From positions 198,844-262,843 of the forward strand of contig JAFQCV010000006.1 of assembly GCA_017416325.1 (NCBI GenBank): 64,000 bases of DNA, in the 5' to 3' direction. Below, piece after piece: positions 46,527 to 55,768 of the stretch. The DNA is from Oscillospiraceae bacterium (GTDB taxonomy: Bacteria; Bacillota; Clostridia; Oscillospirales; Oscillospiraceae). How positions within the stretch are numbered: position 1 is the first letter of the stretch; every line of letters starts with the position of its first letter. A program made the translations under genes and the position numbers. The notes under the pieces are model-generated. The model worked only from the letters and a program-made list of their open reading frames with translations, had not been told where the DNA came from and ran no database searches.

Positions 46527-47333
46527 TCACAGGCCAAAACTTCTTAAAACAAGCACTGCCGTCAGTGTAATAATTCCTACGCCATAAGCTTTAAAGTCCA
46601 AAAGCTTATACCTCAGCAATTTCATCTTCGTCCGGCCATCTCCGCCCTGGTAGCAGCGACATTCCATTGCTGTTGCCAGTTCATCTGCCCGCCGAAACGC
46701 ACTAATGAAAAGCGGCACGAGAATCGGAATCAACGCGCGAACTCGCTGCATCAGTTTTCCCGATTCAAAATCCACACCTCTAGCCTTCTGTGCAGACATG
46801 ATCTTGTCCGTTTCCTCGATCAAAGTGGGAATAAAACGAAGCGCGATGCACATCATCATGCTCAGCTCATGAACCGGTAGACGAAGCTTCTTCAGTGGGC
46901 CTAACAACGACTCTAAACCATCTGTTAAGGCAATCGGTGAAGTGGTATAGGTCAGTAAAAAAGTACCGGTAACCAGCATTAAGATCCGGGTCAGCATAAA
47001 AAATGCGCGTACCAGTCCCTCTAAAGTGATCGTGGCTCCCAGGAAGGATACAAGAACCGTCTCACCTGCCGTAAAAAAGATATTCAGAATCGCCGTGAAG
47101 ACCAGTATGAACAGCAGTGGCTTCAGGCCCTTCACAAATGACTTCAGCGGGACGCCGGAAATCGCAACGGATACAGCCAAAAACAGAAACATAACGCCAT
47201 ACGAGACCCAGCTTACCGCCATAAAAAGCGCAATAATATATAGAACGAGAATCACAAGCTTGGTACGGGGATCTAAGCGGTGAATCGCAGATTTCCCGGG
47301 AAAATACTGACCGAGGGTAATGTCCTTAAGCAT
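46527..47333 (-). CDS. ecfT: Energy-coupling factor transporter transmembrane protein
   Basis: This 268-residue membrane protein has about five helices and the EcfT coupling motifs: ARGVDFESG-type A-R-G in SAQKARGVDF and ELATAMECRCYQGG-type A-R-G-like element near 215-235. It links the ATPases EcfA1/A2 to interchangeable vitamin-binding S components. It overlaps the ecfA2 end by 8 bp. No S-component gene is nearby, as expected of a shared group II module. Confidence 0.93.
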   Translation of the reverse strand: MLKDITLGQYFPGKSAIHRLDPRTKLVILVLYIIALFMAVSWVSYGVMFLFLAVSVAISGVPLKSFVKGLKPLLFILVFTAILNIFFTAGETVLVSFLGATITLEGLVRAFFMLTRILMLVTGTFLLTYTTSPIALTDGLESLLGPLKKLRLPVHELSMMMCIALRFIPTLIEETDKIMSAQKARGVDFESGKLMQRVRALIPILVPLFISAFRRADELATAMECRCYQGGDGRTKMKLLRYKLLDFKAYGVGIITLTAVLVLRSFGL

Positions 47334-48189
47334 GGCAATCCCCTCCTCTCAGGCCGGTCAAAGACTCCACCGCCTGCTGCATCGTGTAGACAGGAGCCAC
47401 GTCCAGCCCAAGTTTCTTAAGTTCCAGAAAAATCCTGGTGAGCGCCGGAATATCCAACCCCATTTCCAGCAATTCCTGTGCATGGTTAAAGACCTCTTCC
47501 GGAGAGCCGTCCATCACAAGCCTTGCGTCACTCATCACCATCAACCGCTGTGTAAGTCTTGCCACATCATTCATAGAGTGGCTCACCATCATCACAGTCG
47601 CTCTTTTCTCTTTGCGGTATCTGTCGATATTTTGCAGAATATCTTCTCTGCCAGCCGGATCCAGTCCTGCCGTAGGCTCGTCAAGAATCAAGATCTCCGG
47701 TTCCATAGCAATTACACCGGCAATTGCAACACGTCTTTTTTGGCCACCGGAAAGATCAAAGGGAGATACCTCCAGCTGCTCGGCGGCAACACCAACAAAG
47801 TCAGCGGCCTCACGAACTCGTCTGTCAATTTCCTCGGCAGAAAGCCCCATATTCTTTGGTCCAAAGGCTATGTCCTTATAAACCGTTTCCTCAAACAGTT
47901 GGTATTCCGGATACTGGAATACCAGACCAACGCGAAATCTGGCCTGACGAGTCAACTGCTTGTCAGACCAAATATCTTTTCCGTCCAACAAAATCTGTCC
48001 GGATGTAGGTTTCAGCAAACCATTCAAGTGCTGCATCAACGTGGATTTTCCGGAACCGGTATGACCAATAATGCCAATAAACTCACCCGGTTCTACAGAA
48101 AAAGTTACATCATCCAATGCTTTATGTTCAAATGGTGTGCCTGTGCTATAAATATGTGAAAGATTTTTCACCTGCAAGATCGGTGCCAA
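47326..48189 (-). CDS. ecfA2: Energy-coupling factor ATPase A2
   Basis: This 287-residue ABC ATPase has Walker A GHTGSGKSTLMQHL (about 41-54), signature DLSGGQKRRVAIAG, Walker B ILILDEPTAGLDP and H-loop MMVSHSMND. The QYPEYQLFEETV segment is the EcfA coupling region. It starts at TTG (48189) with GGAGGA upstream. With EcfA1 it powers vitamin uptake through EcfT. Confidence 0.94.
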   Translation of the reverse strand: MAPILQVKNLSHIYSTGTPFEHKALDDVTFSVEPGEFIGIIGHTGSGKSTLMQHLNGLLKPTSGQILLDGKDIWSDKQLTRQARFRVGLVFQYPEYQLFEETVYKDIAFGPKNMGLSAEEIDRRVREAADFVGVAAEQLEVSPFDLSGGQKRRVAIAGVIAMEPEILILDEPTAGLDPAGREDILQNIDRYRKEKRATVMMVSHSMNDVARLTQRLMVMSDARLVMDGSPEEVFNHAQELLEMGLDIPALTRIFLELKKLGLDVAPVYTMQQAVESLTGLRGGDCHA

Positions 48190-48207
48190 TATACATTCCT
48201 CCCGCGG

Positions 48208-49056
48208 TCAGACCTTCAGAAAATCATAAAGTGTCTGCGCGCATTCAACTGGGTCCAACTTGTCCAGCGGCAAGCAAAACCCTACTTTATTCAACTCACT
48301 GCAAAGCTCCACCGTTTCCGGGGCTGCCAGTCCAATGCTGTGCATTTTGTCCACCTGCGAAAAAACTTCCTTAGGTGTTCCGTCTGCAACAACTTCCCCC
48401 CCGGTTAATACCACTACACGGTCAGCCAATGCCGCTTCATCCATATGATGGGTAATCAACACTACGGTGATCCCCTTGTCGCGATTCAGATTCTGGATCG
48501 TCTCCATAACCTCTCGGCGTCCACGGGGGTCCAGCATTGCTGTTGGCTCATCCAGAACAATGCATTTTGGCTGCATAGCGATCACGCCGGCAATGGCAAT
48601 CCTTTGTTTTTGACCGCCGGACAGCAGATGCGGCGCATGTTCCCGGTATTCATACATGCCCACCTGCTTCAGTGCCCGGTCGACTCTGCGGCGGATTTCG
48701 GGACTTGAAACACCCAGATTTTCCGGTCCAAAGGCAACATCTTCCTCTACCACATTGGCAACGATTTGGTTGTCCGGGTTTTGGAAAACCATTCCAACGG
48801 TACGCCGAATGTTCATCAGTTTTTCTTCATCTTTGGAATCCATATTATAAATATAGACACATCCACCCGATGGAAGTAAAATCCCGTTAAAATGCTTCGC
48901 AAGTGTAGACTTACCACAACCGTTGGGACCAAGAATTGCCGTGAAACTACCGTCTTCAATTGTTAAGTCCAGATCCTCAAAAACAGAAACATCCGCACCC
49001 TCATCCACGCCGGGATAAGTATACTTAAGATGCTCAACAGAAATCGCAGTACTCAC
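48208..49056 (-). CDS. ecfA1: Energy-coupling factor ATPase A1
   Basis: This 282-residue ABC ATPase has Walker A GPNGCGKSTLAKHFNG, Q-loop MVFQNPDNQIVANVVEED (EcfA1-like), signature LLSGGQKQRIAIAG, Walker B CIVLDEPTAMLDP and H-loop VLITHHMDEA. The GTG at 49056 has GGAGG 7 nt upstream. It pairs with EcfA2 at 47326; the gap between the two is 18 bp. Confidence 0.94.
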   Translation of the reverse strand: MSTAISVEHLKYTYPGVDEGADVSVFEDLDLTIEDGSFTAILGPNGCGKSTLAKHFNGILLPSGGCVYIYNMDSKDEEKLMNIRRTVGMVFQNPDNQIVANVVEEDVAFGPENLGVSSPEIRRRVDRALKQVGMYEYREHAPHLLSGGQKQRIAIAGVIAMQPKCIVLDEPTAMLDPRGRREVMETIQNLNRDKGITVVLITHHMDEAALADRVVVLTGGEVVADGTPKEVFSQVDKMHSIGLAAPETVELCSELNKVGFCLPLDKLDPVECAQTLYDFLKV

Positions 49057-49072
49057 AAAATCTCCTCCAGCA

Positions 49073-49939
49073 TTATGGGGTCCAACGTCCTGTAGCGCCA
49101 CAGGGCAGCATAATACCGGTTGAACGAACCGGCAGCCCCAATTCCCCTACTGCGGTATGCCCACCATGCCGCTTACCAAAAACAACATCCGAGGCATAGC
49201 CTACAGCAGAGGGCGCAAGACCAGTTGTATAGGAATTGATAATCACAAACAAAGGATTATCCGTCAAAAGCTTGGCAGTTTCCTGTAAGAATGGATAAAA
49301 ACTCGTTTCCATCTTCCAGATCTCGCCGCTTGGACCTCTGCCATAACTGGGAGGATCCATGATAATTCCGTCATAACGTCTTCCACGGCGAATTTCTCTC
49401 TGAATAAACTTACCGCAGTCATCCACGATCCAGTGGATAGGTCTGTCAGCAAGCCCGGAAGCGACTGCATTCTCCTTCGCCCAGGCTACCATACCCTTGG
49501 ACGCATCCACATGGTAAACCTCCGCGCCGCCGGCAGCTGCCGCCAGTGTTGCGCCGCCGGAATAGGCAAACAAATTCAAAACCCGCACAGGACGGCCGGC
49601 ATTTGCCACCTTTTCCCGAATAAAGTCCCAGTTAGCAGCTTGCTCCGGGAAAACGCCGGTGTGCTTAAAATTCATGGGCTTGACATGAAAAGTCAAATAA
49701 TCCTTGTAGTGAATTTGCCAACGTTCCGGCAGGTGGTGATCAGACCAATGACCACCCCCTGTATTGGAACGAACATATCTGGCATCATAGCGGCGCCAAC
49801 CGGGATGCTCCTTAGGTGTATTCCAAATCACCTGGGGGTCTGGGCGAACCAGGATATACTTTCCCCATCGCTCCAAACGCTCGCCATCCGAAGTATCCAG
49901 GACTTCATATTCACTCCACTCATTGGATAACCAGACCAT
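49073..49939 (-). CDS. SAM-dependent methyltransferase, RlmI/RlmK-like
   Basis: This 288-residue protein has the SAM site VRVLNLFAYSGGATLAAAAGGA (about 133-154), acidic loop EVYHVDASKGMV, and catalytic region YDGIIMDPPSYGRG (D-P-P-S-Y), typical of rRNA large-subunit (cytosine-C5) methyltransferases. It lacks an N-terminal PUA domain; the N-terminal part (WGKYILVRPDPQVIW) is a short beta domain. It probably modifies rRNA; the site is unknown. The ATG at 49939 follows AAGGAGG. Confidence 0.85.
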   Translation of the reverse strand: MVWLSNEWSEYEVLDTSDGERLERWGKYILVRPDPQVIWNTPKEHPGWRRYDARYVRSNTGGGHWSDHHLPERWQIHYKDYLTFHVKPMNFKHTGVFPEQAANWDFIREKVANAGRPVRVLNLFAYSGGATLAAAAGGAEVYHVDASKGMVAWAKENAVASGLADRPIHWIVDDCGKFIQREIRRGRRYDGIIMDPPSYGRGPSGEIWKMETSFYPFLQETAKLLTDNPLFVIINSYTTGLAPSAVGYASDVVFGKRHGGHTAVGELGLPVRSTGIMLPCGATGRWTP

Positions 49940-49949
49940 GGTATCCTCC

Positions 49950-52673
49950 TTACTCCACATCCACACTTCCCTGCGCACTATAGTCAGGGTGCTCTTCTAA
50001 AAACTCTTCCCAGGTTTCCTTCGTGTGCAAATTACAGACAAGATACGGCTCGTGACAACCTTCATTGGCATCGCCAAAAATACCTGTAAAATCTCTATCC
50101 CTACCATTGTCATCCACAAGCCAAATATAATTATCCGCCAAATGACTCTTATACAGGCCAAATTCACTGGCTGCCTTCAGTTCATTAACACCGTCCTGCG
50201 TCATTTTGACCAGCGCACGCTTTACCAATACCGTTTGACCGGCTTTTGCCATCAGTTTGCAGTATTCATTGGCTACGGCATTGCACTCCTTACAAAAATC
50301 AACCATCACATGGCAATTACAGACATCGTCCGGCACATCCTCGGGATAAACCTTGGACGTAGCAATACGAGTCGTGCCGCTATCATAGGAGCGGGGATCG
50401 TACTTGCAGGCATCTGTTGCCAACTTGCCACAGTCAAGGCAGACGCTAACAGTCACAAAATTACCCGAGTCAAACAAAGGAATTCGCTCTTTACCTTCGT
50501 GGATCGGTTCCATTACTTTTTTAAACAAACGGCCCGCAGGGTTTGTCAAGTCGCCAACCAACACGACTGTTTCCGGCATATCGTAACCAACCCAAACCGC
50601 GCAGGTATAGTAGCCGGTATAACCGCAGTACCAACGATCCTTTGTACCTGTAGTCGTACCGGTTTTGGCGGCTACATCCTGACCTTCAATATCACCGTTA
50701 TAGCCGGAACCGCCCTGGAAAATATCCGCTGTTGCATCCAGGCAGAAGTTCATATATTCCACAGCTTTTTCGGTAAGAATCTGATCCGTCTGTTGTTCGT
50801 TGTCAATAACCAGCTCGCCATCACTGTTGTATACCTTCAGGAATGTGCGGCCTTCCCTATATTCACCGTTGTTGGCAAAAGTTCCATAGGCAGATGCCAA
50901 ATCACGGACCGTGACACCCTTTGTAGGCGCACCCATTCCGAGGGGTGAGTAATTGATATCCGAAAAAACCTTTCCGTTTCTGTCTACATAAGTGTCGACC
51001 AACGTAGATAAGCGGAAATGATTCTTGGCAAAGTCAAAACTATAGGAAGTGCCGATACGATCCAAAGTATTAACCGCGATCGCGTTAACGGACGAGGTGA
51101 CACCTGTAAGAATTACACGCTTATAGGCATAGGCCAGGTCATCGTTTTTCGGGAACGCGCTTTCTTTTGTATAATACAGCGGCAGGTCAGAAATAACCGT
51201 TGCCGGTGTAATAACACCCAATTCAAACGCAGGGGCATACACACTAATCGGTTTCAGAGAGGAACCTGGCTGCAGCTTCGCATCTGTGGCGCGATTAAAA
51301 GCATCGTGATTTTCCTTCTCACCTACGCCACCTGCCATGGCAACGATATCACCGGTGCGGTTATCTAATATGACCATAGCAGATTGGAGCTGCTGAACAC
51401 TGCGGTCCTCCGGAATTTCTTCCAAATTTGTATAAATCGCATCAACCTGTTGCTGGACCTCCATGTCCAAGGTGGTGTAGATATGGTATCCACCCCGGCT
51501 GATCACTTCCATATAGACTTTTTTGCTTTCATCATTCCACTCGACACCGTTTTGCTCCGCCAGCTGCTGTGCTACATCTTCAAGAACCGTATCCACAAAC
51601 CAAGAATAAACATACTGGGATGCGTCCTTGTCAAACGAAGCCTCTGAACCGCACTTGGGACAATAATGTGTGCCTTCTTTTAACACATAGCTGCCAACCG
51701 CGCCCCGATATCCGCATGCGGAGTTCACGCAAACTGCCAATTTATCTTCTGGGGAAATACCACTTTTAAATACAATATTTTGGTTGTATGCCTCTTGGTA
51801 CTCCGATTCCGACAGATATCCATACTCTTTCATCATATACAGAGTGTTGACCTGTCTTTCTCGGTTTTTCTCGGCGCCGGTTTTTCCATCCTTGTCCAGA
51901 GTCGTACGATATGGGTTAAACAAAGATGGGTTGTTGGTAATGCTTATCAAGCTGGCGCACTCCGCCGTTGTCAGCAGCTCCAATTCTTTACCATAGTAAT
52001 TTTCTGCTGCAGCCTTTACGCCATAACAATTTTGACCGAAGAAAATAATATTTAAATACCATTCCAGGATAACTTTTTTATCATACAGTCTTTCGAATTC
52101 CGCAGCACGGAAAATCTCCAGAACCTTACGCTGAACTGTAAAGCTATCTTCTTTAAAAACATTTTTGATCAGCTGCTGGGTAATCGTCGAACCGCCGAAC
52201 TCACTGCTGCCGCCCATAAACATATTCAAACAGGCTTTGATCGTGGTGATCCAGTCAACACCCTGATGCTGAAAGAACCGGTGGTCCTCAATGGCCACGG
52301 CAGCATGGATCAAATCTTCCGGAATGTTTTCGTAAGAAACCCAGTCGCGGTTTGCAGAGGAATATACCCTTTGCAAGATCTCGATGTCATCACCGTTCAA
52401 ATAGTACACGTACGAGTTTTGCTCCAGATCAAAACTATCCAGCTGCACATTGGCTGTAGGAATGATCTCTTCCTGGAAGTAATTGGCCAAAATCGTCACA
52501 AAGCCCAAAACGCATACAGCCGTAATCACAAAAACAGTTGCTAAAGCGCCGGCAAAAATTTTAAAAGTGGAATAAACACCGTTCCAAAGTCCATGCAAAA
52601 ACCGCAGATATACTGTCGGTTTCCAAGCCTGACGAAAAACGCGTTTTCTTCCCTGGTTATTATCCTGTGTCAT
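49950..52673 (-). CDS. Class A penicillin-binding protein (PBP1A-like)
   Basis: This 907-residue bifunctional cell-wall synthase has a membrane anchor at about 35-62, a GT51 transglycosylase (EDHRFFQHQGVD, GGSSEFGGSTITQQLIKN), and a transpeptidase with SSLKP (SxxK serine), SVN in TSSVNAIAVN, and KTGT in AAKTGTTTGTKDRW. An unusual four-Cys ribbon (CVNSACGYRG ... HYCPKCGSEA, about 313-345) interrupts the linker, and the C-terminal region has many more cysteines (CLDCGKLA, CNCHVMVDFCKECN). GGAGG precedes the ATG. Confidence 0.93.
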   Translation of the reverse strand: MTQDNNQGRKRVFRQAWKPTVYLRFLHGLWNGVYSTFKIFAGALATVFVITAVCVLGFVTILANYFQEEIIPTANVQLDSFDLEQNSYVYYLNGDDIEILQRVYSSANRDWVSYENIPEDLIHAAVAIEDHRFFQHQGVDWITTIKACLNMFMGGSSEFGGSTITQQLIKNVFKEDSFTVQRKVLEIFRAAEFERLYDKKVILEWYLNIIFFGQNCYGVKAAAENYYGKELELLTTAECASLISITNNPSLFNPYRTTLDKDGKTGAEKNRERQVNTLYMMKEYGYLSESEYQEAYNQNIVFKSGISPEDKLAVCVNSACGYRGAVGSYVLKEGTHYCPKCGSEASFDKDASQYVYSWFVDTVLEDVAQQLAEQNGVEWNDESKKVYMEVISRGGYHIYTTLDMEVQQQVDAIYTNLEEIPEDRSVQQLQSAMVILDNRTGDIVAMAGGVGEKENHDAFNRATDAKLQPGSSLKPISVYAPAFELGVITPATVISDLPLYYTKESAFPKNDDLAYAYKRVILTGVTSSVNAIAVNTLDRIGTSYSFDFAKNHFRLSTLVDTYVDRNGKVFSDINYSPLGMGAPTKGVTVRDLASAYGTFANNGEYREGRTFLKVYNSDGELVIDNEQQTDQILTEKAVEYMNFCLDATADIFQGGSGYNGDIEGQDVAAKTGTTTGTKDRWYCGYTGYYTCAVWVGYDMPETVVLVGDLTNPAGRLFKKVMEPIHEGKERIPLFDSGNFVTVSVCLDCGKLATDACKYDPRSYDSGTTRIATSKVYPEDVPDDVCNCHVMVDFCKECNAVANEYCKLMAKAGQTVLVKRALVKMTQDGVNELKAASEFGLYKSHLADNYIWLVDDNGRDRDFTGIFGDANEGCHEPYLVCNLHTKETWEEFLEEHPDYSAQGSVDVE

Positions 52674-52754
52674 GAAGTACCTCCAAGCCTAAAAACGATG
52701 GCAGATCCAATGTATTCACGCGCATCGGCATAATCATTTCATTCTATCTATATA

Positions 52755-52760
52755 ATTATA
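52755..52760 (-). promoter_or_regulatory. -10 element of the PBP gene
   Basis: On the minus strand TATGCTATAAT carries an extended -10 (TGC plus TATAAT at 52760-52755); the -35 (TTCGTT) is weak. It lies 82 bp before the PBP start. Between 52761 and 52984 I see no other gene. Confidence 0.5.
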
Positions 52761-52984
52761 GCATATCCTCTCCAAAAACGAAAGACCCAATTTATGAATT
52801 ATCTTGAAATCTTCCTGCTTTGCTTTTATGGATATATTTCCATTAAAAAACTATTCTATATCATTCACGATAAAAAGATTTAGGAACCGGTATTTCACGA
52901 AACTTTACGAAAGATTACCACTTGATTTTAAACAGGATACCAGTTACAATTCATATAGTAACTGCGAATTGGGGTGTCATTGTT

Positions 52985-53269
52985 ATGAACGATACATACG
53001 GTTCTGATTATATTACAATCACAGATGATGATGGTAATGAATACGAACTTGAAGTTTTGAATACACTAGAGTATAACGGCTGCAATTATTTAGCCGTTAT
53101 CCCTGCTGATAGTGATGATACAGATCCTGTTAACCTGCAGGTTTGTATTATCAAGTCTGTGGAAGAAGACGGCGAACCCATCCTTTACACCGTCGATGAC
53201 GAAGATGAGTTATCCGCCGTTAACGATTTGCTCATGGACTCTATTTACGCAGATCCGTTTGAAAATTAA
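52985..53269 (+). CDS. DUF1292 family protein
   Basis: This 94-residue acidic protein has YITITDDDGNEYELEVLNTLEYNGCNYLAVIP, the DUF1292 (YrzB) signature, and is very rich in Asp/Glu. The family is widespread in Firmicutes next to ruvX (yrrK), which is present at 56112 although separated here by the foldase and transporter genes. Function is unknown. The ATG at 52985 follows GGGGTG. The stop lies just before the RNA at 53272. Confidence 0.88.
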   Translation: MNDTYGSDYITITDDDGNEYELEVLNTLEYNGCNYLAVIPADSDDTDPVNLQVCIIKSVEEDGEPILYTVDDEDELSAVNDLLMDSIYADPFEN

Positions 53270-53271
53270 AA

Positions 53272-53468
53272 AAACCTGCTTGGTGCGTGATGTGTTCTTT
53301 TGGACCCACATCATGTTATTCGGGATGCAGGATTTCTTGTTCTGTTTGCAGACCTCCCGCCTGCGCTTTGACGTACGGTGGATGTTGGGAGCAGTAATGA
53401 ACCGGAGCGGCAACCCACCTGCCTTTTTGTGCAGGTCATAATGGAATACACACGGCTAAAGCGGGATT
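53272..53468 (+). ncRNA. ssrS: Probable 6S RNA
   Basis: A 197-nt region without a gene, bounded by a long-range stem: CCTGCTT (53275-53281) pairs with AAGCGGG (53459-53465) and GCGTG with CACGGC inside it. The internal GTGATGTGTTCTTTT start recalls Firmicutes 6S RNA, which binds RNA polymerase in stationary phase by mimicking an open promoter, and the size fits. A strong terminator follows. The family call is from structure and memory of the class, not a model search. Confidence 0.55.
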
Positions 53469-53471
53469 TTG

Positions 53472-53501
53472 CATGGGGAGTGTTTACTCCCCATGTTTTT
53501 T
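53472..53501 (+). terminator. Terminator of the 6S RNA candidate
   Basis: CATGGGGAGT-gttt-ACTCCCCATG followed by TTTTTT, a textbook intrinsic terminator, perfect 10-bp stem. Confidence 0.85.
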
Positions 53502-53555
53502 GCACTCTTTCACAGCCTTTGTTGATAATTTTCTGTCAAAAAACAAAATTAGCTC

Positions 53556-53584
53556 TTGAAAGTATCAAGTAAATCAGTTATAAT
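53556..53584 (+). promoter_or_regulatory. Promoter of the foldase gene
   Basis: TTGAAA (53556-53561), 17-bp spacer, TATAAT (53579-53584), 67 bp before the start codon. Confidence 0.7.
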
Positions 53585-53650
53585 TCAGTAGTCTATGCAT
53601 GGTGGTAACTGTGCAATTTATCCAAAAGCACAATGAGAGGAATTGATTAC

Positions 53651-55300
53651 ATGAGCGCATCCAGTAAGAAAAAGCTCCGCAAAGAGCAAAACGCTGCCGC
53701 TTTGACTGAAAAGCAGCTGAAAGAGCAAAAAGATGCCAAAAGTCTGAAAAGATACACTCTGACTTTTGTTGTCTGTATGGTTTTGATTGTCGCATTGGGT
53801 CTTGGCATTGTTCTGTATAACCCGGTTGACCGTCTATTGGACAACAAAACGATTGCCCTGACTGTTGGTAATAACAAATTGAACACCACGATGATGAACT
53901 ATTTCCTGGCAGATGCCATTGAAGAGGTTCGCGCCGAGTATCAGGAAGCTTATGGTGATTATGCGTTTATTTATGCAGGAATGAACGGTCTTGATTACTA
54001 TGCTTCTCTGGACGACCAGAAGCATCCTGAGCAAACTGAGAAGACCTGGGGACAGGTTTTTGTGGAACAGGCCATTTCCGATGCTACAGACATTTACGCC
54101 TTGTATGACGCCGCTGTAAAGGCCGGACATAAGATGACTGAGGATGAAGAGACTGCCGTTCTCAGCAACATCAACACTATGACTGCATACGCAATCTACT
54201 ATGCCGGATATGAAGACTTGGATCCCTATCTTCGTGCCTGCTACGGCCCTACTGCCAGCAAAGAGACCTATACAGAGTATCTGAATGTAAAAGCTCTTGC
54301 CCAATCTTTCTCCAATGCATACTTTGACGGCTTAGAGTATACTGATGAGGATTACCGCGAGCATGAGAAGAAGGACTTCTTCTACTACTCTTCCTATAAT
54401 TTCTCCGCCTATGATATTATTGTTTCCGATTATCGCCAGGGCGGCACCAAGGACGAAGACGGCAATACCACCTATTCTGATGAAGAAATTGCAGCCGCGC
54501 AAGCTGCCGCTAAGGCCGATGCCGAGGCACTTTCCAAAGGCACATATACGGATTCTGCTGCGCTGGATAAGGCTATTGCTGCTTTAAACATCAACAAGGA
54601 TAAGGAAGACGCTAAGTCCACCCTGTATACCAAGCAATTTGGCGGTGAAATGATCGCTGACGAAGATATACGGGAATGGCTCTCCGAAAAAGACCGTAAG
54701 ACTGGTGATATTGGTCTGTTCCCCCAGACAACTAAGGATAAAGATGACAAGGAAACAATTACCGGCTACACTGTCATCATGTTCCAGAGTGGTACTGACA
54801 ACTTGATGAAGCTTGTAAATGTCCGGCATATTTTGCTGAAGGTTGACTCCACCACTGATAAGGACGGTAACAAGGTCTTTAAGGAAGAGAGCAAAAAGAA
54901 CGCTGAAGCAAAAGCTAACGAACTCTTGGAAAAATTCAAGAATGGCGAAGCGCAAACAGCAGAAGCCTTTGGCAAGCTGGCAAAAGAACACAGCGATGAC
55001 GGCTCCGCTAAAGAAAACGGTCTGATTGAAGAGATCTACCCCGGTATGACTGTTGAGGCTTTCGACAACTGGTGCTTCGATACGAACCGTAAGGTTGGCG
55101 ATACCGATATCATTACCACAGAATACGGCTATCATGTCATGTATTTTGATGGCTTCTGCGATATTTCCTACCGTGACAAGCTGATCGATTCCGATCTGCG
55201 TGACGATGCCACTGCTGCATGGATCGAGGAGCTTGCCAAGGCCGCTGAGGTTGTTGTTGGAAATGTTTCCAGAATGAACACCGACCGTACAATGGCTTAA
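53651..55300 (+). CDS. PrsA/SurA-like peptidyl-prolyl isomerase, membrane anchored
   Basis: This 549-residue protein has a charged N terminus, one membrane helix (about 37-58, LTFVVCMVLIVALGLGIVLY), a long SurA-N-like helical region and a parvulin domain (about 388-500: NVRHILLKVDS, AKEHSDDGSAKENG, TTEYGYHVMYFDG). It should act outside the membrane as a foldase for secreted proteins. Unlike PrsA it has no lipobox, so it is held by the uncleaved helix. GAGAGGA precedes the ATG. Confidence 0.85.
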   Translation: MSASSKKKLRKEQNAAALTEKQLKEQKDAKSLKRYTLTFVVCMVLIVALGLGIVLYNPVDRLLDNKTIALTVGNNKLNTTMMNYFLADAIEEVRAEYQEAYGDYAFIYAGMNGLDYYASLDDQKHPEQTEKTWGQVFVEQAISDATDIYALYDAAVKAGHKMTEDEETAVLSNINTMTAYAIYYAGYEDLDPYLRACYGPTASKETYTEYLNVKALAQSFSNAYFDGLEYTDEDYREHEKKDFFYYSSYNFSAYDIIVSDYRQGGTKDEDGNTTYSDEEIAAAQAAAKADAEALSKGTYTDSAALDKAIAALNINKDKEDAKSTLYTKQFGGEMIADEDIREWLSEKDRKTGDIGLFPQTTKDKDDKETITGYTVIMFQSGTDNLMKLVNVRHILLKVDSTTDKDGNKVFKEESKKNAEAKANELLEKFKNGEAQTAEAFGKLAKEHSDDGSAKENGLIEEIYPGMTVEAFDNWCFDTNRKVGDTDIITTEYGYHVMYFDGFCDISYRDKLIDSDLRDDATAAWIEELAKAAEVVVGNVSRMNTDRTMA

Positions 55301-55310
55301 TAATTTCACC

Positions 55311-55338
55311 TCCCGAATCACCCGATTCGGGAGGTTTC
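55311..55338 (+). terminator. Terminator after the foldase gene
   Basis: CTCCCGAATC-ac-CCGATTCGGGAG followed by TTTCTTTATTTT. Confidence 0.8.
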
Positions 55339-55405
55339 TTTATTTTAAATGGATTATAACGAATAATTTTGCCTCCCAGGGAAAAAATTCCCACAGGAGG
55401 CAATC

Positions 55406-55768
55406 ATGATGAACTGGAGAAAAATAATCGGTTTTGGAGTTTCCGGCGGCGCAGCCGGCGTAGTTAACGGTCTGTTTGGTGCCGGCGGCGGTATGGTACT
55501 TGTACCTACGCTTACACACTATACAGATTTAGAAGATAATCAGGTTTTCCCCTGCTCTGTCTCAATTATTTTGCCAATCTGCATCGTATCTCTCTGCACA
55601 AATATAGGAAATAGCGGGCTGCCACTGCAGGAAGCCTGGCCATATTTGGCAGGCAGCGTTGTCGGTGGCCTGCTTTCGGGTTGCTTTGGACATTTGATCC
55701 CTACCAAATATCTTCACCGTGTTTTAGGAATCCTGATTCTCTGGGGAGGTATTCGTTATCTATGTTAA
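55406..55768 (+). CDS. TSUP (TauE/SafE) transporter, N-terminal half
   Basis: This 120-residue membrane protein has about four helices and the first TSUP repeat motif GLFGAGGGMVLVPTLTHYTD. TSUP proteins move sulfite, sulfoacetate or similar anions; full-length ones have two repeats in one chain. Here the second repeat is in the next gene. The first ATG (55406) is followed by ATG (55409); GGAGG precedes both. The reading ends GGIRYLC; it might represent a split gene or a native heterodimer. Confidence 0.7.
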   Translation: MMNWRKIIGFGVSGGAAGVVNGLFGAGGGMVLVPTLTHYTDLEDNQVFPCSVSIILPICIVSLCTNIGNSGLPLQEAWPYLAGSVVGGLLSGCFGHLIPTKYLHRVLGILILWGGIRYLC

